Origin: Pseudanabaena sp038230875
GTDB lineage: Bacteria > Cyanobacteriota > Cyanobacteriia > Pseudanabaenales > Pseudanabaenaceae
NCBI GenBank assembly: GCA_038230875.1
Contig: JBBRMK010000006.1
Coordinates: 8,816 to 72,815, forward strand
Length of the DNA: 64,000 bases
Reading direction: 5' to 3'
Shown: piece by piece, positions 9,501 to 16,080 of the stretch
Layout of the letters: each line of letters begins with the position of its first letter
Numbering within the stretch: position 1 is the first letter of the stretch
Made by a program: the position numbers and the translations under genes
The notes under the pieces: model-generated
What the model was told of the DNA's origin: nothing
The model's input: the letters and a program-made list of their open reading frames with translations, nothing else
Databases searched by the model: none

Positions 9501-11190
9501 TCTAGTTAGTTCCAATCAATTAGAAATCAAGATGGCTCAAGGTGCAAAACCAGGTGAAGGCGGACAGTTGCCAGGGCCAAAAGTTAGCAGTTACATTGCG
9601 ATGTTGCGAAACTCCAAGCCAGGCGTATCGCTGATTTCGCCACCACCACACCATGACATCTACTCCATCGAAGATCTCGCCCAGCTAATCTTTGACCTCC
9701 ATCAAATCAACCCCACTGCTAAGGTTTCTGTCAAACTAGTATCAGAAATTGGCATTGGCACGATCGCGGCGGGTGTTGCCAAAGCTAATGCTGACATTAT
9801 CCAGATCTCTGGCTATGACGGCGGTACAGGTGCGTCACCTTTAAGTTCAATTAAACACGCTGGCTCACCTTGGGAGCTTGGTTTAGCAGAAGTGCATACA
9901 GTGCTGATGAGCAACAAATTGCGCGATCGCGTCTTACTTCGAGTCGATGGTGGCTTCAAAACTGGTTGGGATGTAGCGATCGCTGCGCTCCTCGGTGGTG
10001 AAGAGTATGGCTTTGGTACTGCGGCGATGATTGCTGAAGGTTGCATCATGGCAAGAGTCTGCCATACAAATAAATGTCCTGTCGGCGTGACTTCGCAGTT
10101 AGAACAGTTTCGTAAGCGCTTCCCTGGCACTCCTGAAAATGTAGTCAACTTTCTTTGTTTTGTCGCCGAAGAAGTTCGTCAAATCCTTGCCAAACTTGGT
10201 TACAAGTCAATCAAAGATATGATCGGACGTTCTGATTTATTAGTACAACGCCAAGACGTGAAACTCGCGAAACTCAATGTCAATCAAATTGATTTAGGTT
10301 GCTTGATTAATTTACCTGATACTAAAAGCGATCGCAGTTGGTTAAAGCATTCAGAAACTTCTCATAGTAACGGTGCAGTCCTTGATGACGAGATATTGGT
10401 CGATGCTGATGTTCAAACCGCGATCGCTAATCAAACCGATCTTAGTAAAAACTATGCGATCGTCAATACTGATCGCTCAGTCGGCGCCAGAATCTCAGGT
10501 GCGATCGCCAAACAATATGGCAACTCTGGACTCGCCAGCAATCTCAATCTCGAATTTGTTGGTGCAGCAGGTCAAAGCTTTGGTGCATTTAATATCAACG
10601 GCATGAACTTAAATCTGATTGGTGAAGCCAACGACTATATCGGCAAAGGTATGAACGGCGGCAACATTAGCATCAAACCAAAACCTGATTGCATCTTCGA
10701 TCCTGCTGACAACGCGATCATCGGCAATACCTGTCTCTACGGCGCAACTGGCGGTTATCTATTCGTGCATGGACGTGCTGGAGAACGTTTTGGCGTGAGA
10801 AACTCTGGAGCAAAAGCCGTAGTCGAAGGAACAGGTGATCACTGTTGTGAATACATGACAGGCGGTGTGGTTATAGTTCTTGGTACGACAGGTCGTAATG
10901 TGGGCGCAGGAATGACAGGTGGTATTGCCTACTTCCTTGATATTGATCGCAAATTCAAAGAACGCCTCAGTCAAGAAATTCTCAAAGTCCAACCAGTTTG
11001 CACGGCCGCAGGTGAAAACCAATTGAAGGAACTAATTCAGTCCAGCTATGAAAATACTGGCAGTTCTAGAGCGAAAGAAATTCTCGCTAACTGGTCGAGC
11101 TATTTGCCTCAGTTCTGGCAAGTCGTGCCTCCCTCTGAGCAAAACAGTCCTGAAGCCACAGATGTAGTGCCTATAGCCGCAACAGTCTAA
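6541..11190 (+). CDS. glsF: Ferredoxin-dependent glutamate synthase (GOGAT), large single-subunit type
   Basis: Converts 2-oxoglutarate plus glutamine to two glutamates in the GS-GOGAT pathway, using photosynthetically reduced ferredoxin. Starting at the ATG at 6541, about 38 residues precede the catalytic N-terminal Cys of the class II glutaminase domain (EERDACGVGF, Cys about 39), which fits a cleaved propeptide. The order is amidotransferase domain, central domain, FMN-binding synthase domain (QISGYDGGTGASP) with the 3Fe-4S cysteines CIMARVCHTNKCPVG near residue 1170, then the beta-helical GXGXG C-terminal domain (GMNGGNISIKP, GAGMTGGIAYF). About 1,550 residues and no gltD-like small subunit nearby favour the ferredoxin enzyme over NADPH GltB. 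A TTG 18 bases upstream is a possible but less likely start. Confidence 0.93.
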   Translation: MATNNPMKVSRVNTSQSNQSLTSNLIQGPYWLVEERDACGVGFIADKEGRASHKILSNALKALTCMEHRGGCSADQDSGDGAGVMTAIPWALLQKEMPEIDPEHSVLGMFFLPRESDRAALCREVTERIAKEEGLKLLRWRIVPVQSQVLGMQAKSNQPQIEQAVFVADADRQNLAELERAIYITRRRIKLEAKKLFPNMSGEFYVPSLSNVTVIYKGMVRSAVLDAFYDDLRNPDYISAYAIYHRRFSTNTLPKWPLAQPMRFLGHNGEINTLQGNKNWFLARQGDLAHPNWVNAKGDRIKDILPILKADESDSATLDHVFELLIETGHSPLEAIMILVPEAYENQPDLSDRPEIVDFYEYYSGLQEAWDGPALLAFSDGKIVGAALDRNGLRPARYMITRDGMVIVSSEAGTVDIPEVDIIEKGRLGPGQMIAVDLQTNEILYNWEIKERVAKAHPYGEWIKQYRKNLEVKPFYEATTLDEQHLLTYQTAFGYTLEDVEMVVEAMAQDGKEPVFCMGDDAPLAVLSQRPHLLYDYFKQRFAQVTNPPIDPLREGTVMSLAMCLGERANLLLATPEAANQIKVQSPVINEAELEELQNLGFDSIKLEMLFAISAGAESLKDAIAKLSEASVAAVRGGAKLVILSDRNLSAENAYIPPLLAVGAVHHRLSAEGLRMKASIVVETAQCWSTHHFACLIGYGASAICPYLAFETTRQWWGKAKTQMQMQQGKIKNLSITQVQDSYRKAVEGGLLKILSKMGISLLSSYSGAQIFEAIGIGEEVVTNCFKGTVSRVGGVNFADIASELLSFHSQAFPELHHKKLENYGFIQYRPTGEYHTNSPEMAKALHKAVAGDGYDHYEVYKTQLQNRTPTALRDLLEFKSDRSSISLEEVEPIAEILKRFCTGAMSLGALSREAHEVLAIAMNRVGGKSNCGEGGEDPIRYLPINDVDANGISASFPHLKGLENGDSANSAIKQIASGRFGVTPSYLVSSNQLEIKMAQGAKPGEGGQLPGPKVSSYIAMLRNSKPGVSLISPPPHHDIYSIEDLAQLIFDLHQINPTAKVSVKLVSEIGIGTIAAGVAKANADIIQISGYDGGTGASPLSSIKHAGSPWELGLAEVHTVLMSNKLRDRVLLRVDGGFKTGWDVAIAALLGGEEYGFGTAAMIAEGCIMARVCHTNKCPVGVTSQLEQFRKRFPGTPENVVNFLCFVAEEVRQILAKLGYKSIKDMIGRSDLLVQRQDVKLAKLNVNQIDLGCLINLPDTKSDRSWLKHSETSHSNGAVLDDEILVDADVQTAIANQTDLSKNYAIVNTDRSVGARISGAIAKQYGNSGLASNLNLEFVGAAGQSFGAFNINGMNLNLIGEANDYIGKGMNGGNISIKPKPDCIFDPADNAIIGNTCLYGATGGYLFVHGRAGERFGVRNSGAKAVVEGTGDHCCEYMTGGVVIVLGTTGRNVGAGMTGGIAYFLDIDRKFKERLSQEILKVQPVCTAAGENQLKELIQSSYENTGSSRAKEILANWSSYLPQFWQVVPPSEQNSPEATDVVPIAATV

Positions 11191-11210
11191 TTCTTTTCTC
11201 AATTCTAATA

Positions 11211-11239
11211 AAAAAAGGGAGCATCTGCTCCCTTTTTTT
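11211..11239 (+). terminator. Rho-independent terminator of glsF
   Basis: Stem GGGAGC (11217-11222), loop ATCT, stem GCTCCC (11227-11232) and a run of seven Ts. An A-run precedes the stem. It lies 21 bases after the glsF stop. Confidence 0.9.
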
Positions 11240-11348
11240 ATTGCAGCAGTTGTCGATCAAATCCACTACGATAAAGGTCGCAGGGCGAAGCCCCGCAATG
11301 GGTTTTATATTATTGCTTGTGGTAGGTTTGAAAGAAAATTGCTGTAGT

Positions 11349-12260
11349 TTAATTACGGCGGACTTTAGGGACTTGACGGGTGGAAAGATCGCTTTCGTCT
11401 AAAATTTGTTTGACTTGAGGCTGTGCCAAAACTAATTTCACATCGGCAATTAAGCGATCGCCCCAGAGATTTTCGACTAAATATGAAATCTTGCCATAAC
11501 GTGGATCAATTTTCATCGCCTCTATAGCTAGCTGAACGCCTTTTTCGCGATCGCCTTTACGATAGAAGGCAGTAGCAAGAGCAAGAGTTGGCTCAGCGGC
11601 TAGAAATTCAACTTTTTCAGCTTGCTTGAGAGAGTTTTGCCATTTAGCGATCGCCTGATCGACATTACCGCGCTCATATTCAACTAAACCAATATTATTA
11701 GTTGCCGCCCAGAATTTAGTATCGAGGATAAGGACATCATTAAAAACAGTAACCGCTTCATCGTAACGCTTCGTCAAAAAATAAGCATTACCTAAGTCAA
11801 ACACTGCCGAGGCTGCTTTAGGTTCGAGAGTCAAACCTTTTTTAAGATTGCTAATTGCTTCAGGATAATTTTTGTTGCGGAGATAAGCTGCCCCCAGACT
11901 AAATAGAATTGCTGGCTCGTCTTTTTTGAGTCCGTGAGCCAAGTTTAGAGAGGCGATCGCTTCAGAATATTTCTCTTTGCGTAAGTAGATACTTCCCAGA
12001 ATACCTTGAGTTTGAAATGCTTTAGGAGCTAATTGAACTGCTAAGCGCGCCCGCGGCAAAGCTAAATCATACTGCTCAAATTGAGCAAGTTGAGCCGCTT
12101 CTCTTGCCAAATTGAGCGCTTGCTCTTCTAAATTGCCAAAATTAATCCGAGTTGTATGAGGTAGAAGAGCTTGAGCGCGTAGTGGAGAGGCTCCAACGCT
12201 AACAGAAGCAAGAATTGCAAGCAACCAAATTCGATAACGCACAGGTATAACTTTTAACAA
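11349..12260 (-). CDS. Exported TPR repeat protein
   Basis: The 303-residue protein starts with a basic-hydrophobic signal peptide (RYRIWLLAILASVSVGASPLRAQA, probable cleavage after AQA). About six TPR units follow (AIASLNLAHGLKKDEPAILFSLGAAYLRNKNYPEAISNLKKGL). Periplasmic or lumenal TPR proteins in cyanobacteria act as scaffolds, often for photosystem assembly; its divergent neighbour is psb30, but a functional link is only an inference. The longest frame uses TTG at 12260; a GTG at 12242 would give a shorter n-region and is equally possible. Confidence 0.75.
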   Translation of the reverse strand: MLKVIPVRYRIWLLAILASVSVGASPLRAQALLPHTTRINFGNLEEQALNLAREAAQLAQFEQYDLALPRARLAVQLAPKAFQTQGILGSIYLRKEKYSEAIASLNLAHGLKKDEPAILFSLGAAYLRNKNYPEAISNLKKGLTLEPKAASAVFDLGNAYFLTKRYDEAVTVFNDVLILDTKFWAATNNIGLVEYERGNVDQAIAKWQNSLKQAEKVEFLAAEPTLALATAFYRKGDREKGVQLAIEAMKIDPRYGKISYLVENLWGDRLIADVKLVLAQPQVKQILDESDLSTRQVPKVRRN

Positions 12261-12319
12261 TTGTGAATGTATTTCAAATCATAGCGCTTCTTTATCAAAA
12301 CCAATTTTGGTTTTCGCTA

Positions 12320-12360
12320 AAAAATCAAAGCGGGGTGCGAAATACTCCGCTTTGATTTTT
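12320..12360. terminator. Perfect 14-bp hairpin between divergent genes
   Basis: AAAAATCAAAGCGG (12320-12333) pairs with CCGCTTTGATTTTT (12347-12360). It looks like a bidirectional intrinsic terminator, yet it sits between the 5' ends of the divergent TPR gene and psb30, so it does not close any annotated gene. It could end a short leader transcript or attenuate psb30. Confidence 0.6.
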
Positions 12361-12451
12361 AAGATCAAGGAGAAGTTTTTTGAGTAGCGATGCTTGCTAG
12401 AATATCTCTAGAAATTTGTTTTATTTATTAATCATATTTAAGAAAACTGCT

Positions 12452-12583
12452 ATGGACTTCGTAACTTCTGCTTTGTCGGGCATCAACTTTCAGCTAATTT
12501 TTCAACTGACATGCTTAGCTTTGATCGTTATTTCTGGTCCTGTAATCATCTTTTTATTATCAGCTGGTGGCGGAGATATGTAA
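12452..12583 (+). CDS. psb30: Photosystem II small subunit Psb30 (Ycf12)
   Basis: This 43-residue frame encodes a single-span membrane protein. The central segment INFQLIFQLTCLALIVISGP followed by VIIFLLSAGGGDM matches the Psb30/Ycf12 pattern (NFEVIAQLTMIAMIGIAGPMIIFLLA in known members, from memory). Psb30 is a peripheral subunit of the PSII core next to PsbJ and cytochrome b559, and stabilises the complex. The N-terminal part is short and lumenal or stromal; there is no cleavable signal. The ATG lies in a TA-rich context with AAGAAAA upstream. It stands alone, between a hairpin (12320-12360) and a tandem repeat (12596-12655). Confidence 0.88.
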   Translation: MDFVTSALSGINFQLIFQLTCLALIVISGPVIIFLLSAGGGDM

Positions 12584-12595
12584 TTCTCCTTAATC

Positions 12596-12655
12596 TCTAA
12601 AAAGTAAGACTCTAAAAAGTAAGGCTCTAAAAAGTAAGGCTCTAAAAAGTAAAAC
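12596..12655 (+). repeat. Four tandem 15-bp repeats downstream of psb30
   Basis: The unit TCTAAAAAGTAAGGC occurs four times without gaps, starting 12 bases after the psb30 stop. The outer units differ by one or two bases. It has no coding potential that I recognise. Confidence 0.85.
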
Positions 12656-12672
12656 ATTAATATACTTGGGGG

Positions 12673-12771
12673 ATACTCCCTTCCCAGTAGAAAAATAGAA
12701 ATTAAAACCCAAGAATTAGCGGTGCGGCGCGCCGCGCCGCACCATCTAAATCTTTCACTTGAAGGGAGTAT
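12673..12771. mobile_element. MITE-like element family A, copy 1
   Basis: A 99-bp element with inverted ends ATACTCCCTTC and GAAGGGAGTAT and a GC-rich palindromic core (GGTGCGGCGCGCCGCGCCGCACC, split here over positions 12721-12743). It shares ends and A-rich left arm with copies at 20804, 31859 and 33098, and is the most divergent of the four. The outermost TA on each side may be the target duplication, as in Tc1/mariner-IS630 elements. Confidence 0.7.
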
Positions 12772-12808
12772 CTACCAATAAAAGTACCCGATTTATTAAA
12801 ACCAAAAT

Positions 12809-12841
12809 GTGGGTATGCCGCGCTTCACGCGGCACACCCAC
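12809..12841. repeat. GC-rich hairpin flanked by longer inverted ends
   Basis: GTGGGT-ATGCCGCG and CGCGGCA-CACCCAC form an imperfect stem. It is bordered by TTTATTAAAA on the left and TTTTCAATAAA on the right, so the complete palindrome spans about 12791-12862. It may be another small palindromic element; no second copy is seen in this window. Confidence 0.45.
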
Positions 12842-12875
12842 GGTAAAATTTTTCAATAAATTGCCTTGATATATT

Positions 12876-12900
12876 AAGCCCGAATTTTCGGGCTTTTTTT
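12876..12900 (+). terminator. Intrinsic terminator-like hairpin
   Basis: AAGCCCGAA-TTTTC-GGGCTT followed by seven Ts. It is the best candidate for the 3' end of the psb30 transcript, about 300 bases downstream of its stop. Confidence 0.65.
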
Positions 12901-13096
12901 ATATAGGGTTACAGGTTCGGCAAAGCGGCTCCTTTTAAACACTGATTTCGCTATATGAGGCATGATAGCTATTTTGGGATAATTCACTATAATTCTTACT
13001 ATGAGCATGTTTTACGATTTTATTAGGTGTAAAGGAACATCTACGATCGTTTTATAGTCAGAAAAGTGAGATCTATATTGTGCGAAGGGTCAAGCA

Positions 13097-13345
13097 ATGT
13101 TAAGTGTTGATTTTGAATTGACTAGAAAAGAATTAGAAAAAGAATTAGCTGAAAATACTGTTCTTTATAGAATGGCTTTAGAAGCTAGTGATAACAAAAC
13201 TGCATACAAAATTGCTGTTACCAGAACTCGCTTAGCTTTAAAATTAAGTGAATTATCTACATCGGTAGATGTAACTCCTAAAAATCCTCCTAGTGCAACT
13301 AAAATGCCCTCAATTGGGATGTTTCACTACGAGTACGATGCTTAA
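13097..13345 (+). CDS. Hypothetical protein, 82 residues
   Basis: The protein is mostly predicted alpha-helical: a charged N-terminal helix (ELTRKELEKELAEN) and a second helix (NKTAYKIAVTRTRLALKLSELS), then a Pro-rich, presumably disordered tail ending in YEYDA. No membrane segment or catalytic motif is visible. The ATG at 13097 has GAAGGG about ten bases upstream. The gene is followed by a hairpin at 13553-13603. I do not recognise the family; codon usage looks like that of the neighbours. Confidence 0.5.
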   Translation: MLSVDFELTRKELEKELAENTVLYRMALEASDNKTAYKIAVTRTRLALKLSELSTSVDVTPKNPPSATKMPSIGMFHYEYDA

Positions 13346-13552
13346 GCAAAGCGCCAGTATTTTGATCTAATCCTTGCTGCCTAACCCTATTAGTATTTAA
13401 GTACTCTACAAGACAGATAACTACTTATGTACTTAGATAGAAGAAATATCATAAATAATTAAGTAATCTTAATTTAGCAGGAAATGGCTTTAAAAATTAG
13501 GATCAATCGAAAATAGATGACCTAAGAAGCAAAGCATCATATATACAAACCA

Positions 13553-13603
13553 AAAAGCCAGTCACATTGTAGGCTTTCAAAAATCGCCTCTGTGACTGGC
13601 TTT
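13553..13603. terminator. Bidirectional terminator between convergent genes
   Basis: AAAGCCAGTCACA pairs with TGTGACTGGCTTT around a loop of about 25 bases, with A/T runs on both sides. It separates the hypothetical gene (+) from the membrane GTPase (-). Confidence 0.75.
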
Positions 13604-13628
13604 AAATTTTTTTACTGTAAATGAAAGT

Positions 13629-15188
13629 TTAGAGGGCGACAATTCGGTTAGATATGTTCGTTACAAAATCTATAAAAAAGCGATCGCCTTGTAATGATTT
13701 AAATGTCTTTTGACATATGTGTTGTAGGGATGTGGTCATTTCAGCGCTAGGGCTAGCTTCTACTAAAGAATTAGGTTGTTGCTCTAGATATTCCACAAAA
13801 CTCATACCACCGATATGAGTTAAGTAAGCAGCAGTAACGGCTTGCATGGAGCCACTGATCGCATATGTAAGCGGATTGAGCTTAAAGAAAGAGGCGATCG
13901 CTGAGGTGGCAATTTCTATACAACCAAGTTGCAATAGTTGCTGAGAGAGCGTCATCGTAAAATGTTGGGCTTGTTTAAGACTTAGTGGTCGCTCATAAAT
14001 TTTGGCAAGGTCGATCAACATTTGTGTATTAATCGCGGCTCCAGCTAAAAGATCGATCACGGGAATCGGATTTGCAAAAACTGTAGTTGCGGCGACTAAT
14101 TGATAGCGATTGATAGTTGTAACCGCATCTTGACGACGTTCTTGATTGATAGCGCTATTTATTTCCTGCAACAAACTTTCAATCTGTAGATGAGTATTAC
14201 GAATTAGTAAATCCTCCCATTCATTGGAGAGAATCGCTTCGATCCGTTTTTTTAAGGCGTTCACATCGGGCGGTAAATCTTCCCACCATTCTTGGATCGC
14301 CGCGCTATTAACAGAATCATCAGAGCTAGCATATTGACGAACCTTAAGCGGACTAGGTTGGGCAGCGATCGCCACAATATCTGTTTCTGCTAAAAATTTT
14401 TTGGTTCGCTCTTTTAGTTGAGATAAAACGCCTTCGCGATCGCTTGGCAAATATAAATCGGTTTTGTTAAACGTCAAGATCACTCGCTTACCCAGTCCTG
14501 CTAGCCGATCAAGTTCGCGATATTCAGTGTTAGTCAGATCTCCTGCGGTCACAAAAACCATCAGATCAGCATTGTGCGCCCATTTTAAAGCTTCTAGCTC
14601 ACGCTGTTGACCCATAGCGCCCATTTCTTGGAGCCCTGAGGTATCAATCAATGAAATTTGACGTTTTACTTTCGTTTCTCCATGCATAGTGACAAGACTA
14701 TTTAGCGAAAAATCACTACCTTGGTATGCATATTCTTGACGAGCGATCGTTGTGCCAATTGTCGCGGCAGTTTTACCCAACTTGCTTCCTAGCAAAGCAT
14801 TAATTACTGAAGTTTTTCCTGCTGAACCTGTACCAAAAATGACAATGCGAAAATGATTTTTTTGTAAGTTACTGGTAATTTGCTGCGCTTGCTGGTTTAA
14901 AATTTCGCGCTTACTAGGATCAGCAATTTTGGCGATCGCTTTTTGGACTTTTTGTAATTCTTTAAACAAATAACTGCGATCAATAACTGTAGGCTGCTCA
15001 AGAATTGTGGCTAAACTCTGGCGCATATTTACAAACAAAAGCGTCCCGCCAATCATCAGCGTAATTATGCTCAGTAAATGCCAGTCATGTTCAAGCGAAA
15101 ATAGCGCATTAATGATCGCTACGATACTGACAATTCCTAAACCAAAAAACCAACTTTTGCGAGACAAGACTTTGCCAGAGTTCACCAT
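13629..15188 (-). CDS. Membrane-anchored dynamin-like/Era-type GTPase with DUF697-like C-terminus
   Basis: Two N-terminal membrane segments (FFGLGIVSIVAIINALF and LLSIITLMIGGTLLFV) precede a P-loop GTPase domain with G1 GTGSAGKTS (near residue 120), G3 DTSGLQE and G4 NKTD. The C-terminal third is hydrophobic and helical (VFANPIPVIDLLAGAAINTQMLIDLAKIY), typical of the YcjF/DUF697 family. Relatives are cyanobacterial and plastid-associated GTPases whose role in membrane organisation is not settled. The 519-residue length is normal and the ATG at 15188 fits the start of the first membrane segment. It is transcribed divergently from aroK. Confidence 0.85.
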   Translation of the reverse strand: MVNSGKVLSRKSWFFGLGIVSIVAIINALFSLEHDWHLLSIITLMIGGTLLFVNMRQSLATILEQPTVIDRSYLFKELQKVQKAIAKIADPSKREILNQQAQQITSNLQKNHFRIVIFGTGSAGKTSVINALLGSKLGKTAATIGTTIARQEYAYQGSDFSLNSLVTMHGETKVKRQISLIDTSGLQEMGAMGQQRELEALKWAHNADLMVFVTAGDLTNTEYRELDRLAGLGKRVILTFNKTDLYLPSDREGVLSQLKERTKKFLAETDIVAIAAQPSPLKVRQYASSDDSVNSAAIQEWWEDLPPDVNALKKRIEAILSNEWEDLLIRNTHLQIESLLQEINSAINQERRQDAVTTINRYQLVAATTVFANPIPVIDLLAGAAINTQMLIDLAKIYERPLSLKQAQHFTMTLSQQLLQLGCIEIATSAIASFFKLNPLTYAISGSMQAVTAAYLTHIGGMSFVEYLEQQPNSLVEASPSAEMTTSLQHICQKTFKSLQGDRFFIDFVTNISNRIVAL

Positions 15189-15364
15189 TTACAAAATACT
15201 CTTAAATTTCACTATCGGTACGGCAATAAGTAAACGATTATTTACCACTACTAATAAAGATTTTAAGCGATCCAAACAGATTTTATGTTTTTTTTCAGCA
15301 TTGACGACAAAAATTATAGAATCGATTTGGTATTGAATAAATTGAATAATCTGAACACAGGCAA

Positions 15365-15913
15365 ATGCTCAACGGAACGAACATATTTTTGATTGGGATG
15401 ATGGGCGCAGGTAAAAGTACCGTAGGCAAACTTTTAGCCAAAAAGGTCGGTCACAATTTTTTAGATACAGATCCCCTAATCGAGCAATGTGCTGGCAAAT
15501 CTATTCCCGAAATTTTTGCCAATGATGGCGAAGAAACATTTCGCGATCTCGAACAACAGATACTTGCTCAAGTATCCTCATACACCCGTTTAGTTGTTGC
15601 CACAGGTGGCGGTATCGTGATGCGATCGCTAAATTGGTCACATTTACACGATGGGATCGTAGTTTGGATTGATGTACCCGTTGATATTTTGCACGATCGC
15701 CTTAAAACTGGATCAGATAATCGCCCTCTGCTGCAAACAGAAAACCTTTTACAACGACTTAGTGATCTTTATGAACAAAGACGCGATCGCTATGCCCAAG
15801 CAGATGTTTCGATCATGGTAAGTCAAGGCGAAACTCCAGAATCAGTCAGCGATCGGCTGTTAGATATGATTTTTAGCAGACTTAAGCCTGATCGTCTTCG
15901 ACAAAATGTTTAA
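15365..15913 (+). CDS. aroK: Shikimate kinase
   Basis: Phosphorylates shikimate at O3 with ATP in the pathway to chorismate and aromatic amino acids. All family motifs are present in the 182 residues: Walker A GMMGAGKST near residue 12, the shikimate-binding DTD and FRDLEQQ segments, ATGGG (Walker B-like), and the LID arginine region (GSDNRPLL). The ATG at 15365 gives the standard N-terminus. It stands alone between a GTPase gene and the adenylate cyclase gene. Confidence 0.95.
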   Translation: MLNGTNIFLIGMMGAGKSTVGKLLAKKVGHNFLDTDPLIEQCAGKSIPEIFANDGEETFRDLEQQILAQVSSYTRLVVATGGGIVMRSLNWSHLHDGIVVWIDVPVDILHDRLKTGSDNRPLLQTENLLQRLSDLYEQRRDRYAQADVSIMVSQGETPESVSDRLLDMIFSRLKPDRLRQNV

Positions 15914-16080
15914 GTCTCAATCTGAGGGTGCTAATATATGTTGTGCAGTTTGACTAAAAGCGGCTTTGCATAAGCTTATAAATAACAGTTTATAAATAAT
16001 TATATTAAGTGGAACAAGAGCATTTGAATAAGTATCAAAACTCTTAAAAGTTGGGACTAACCGAACATCTTAGTGCTGAT

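Noticed and set aside
12276..12360. Hairpin at 12320-12360 as terminator of the exported TPR gene
   Set aside because: That gene is transcribed leftwards from 12260, so the hairpin is upstream of it.
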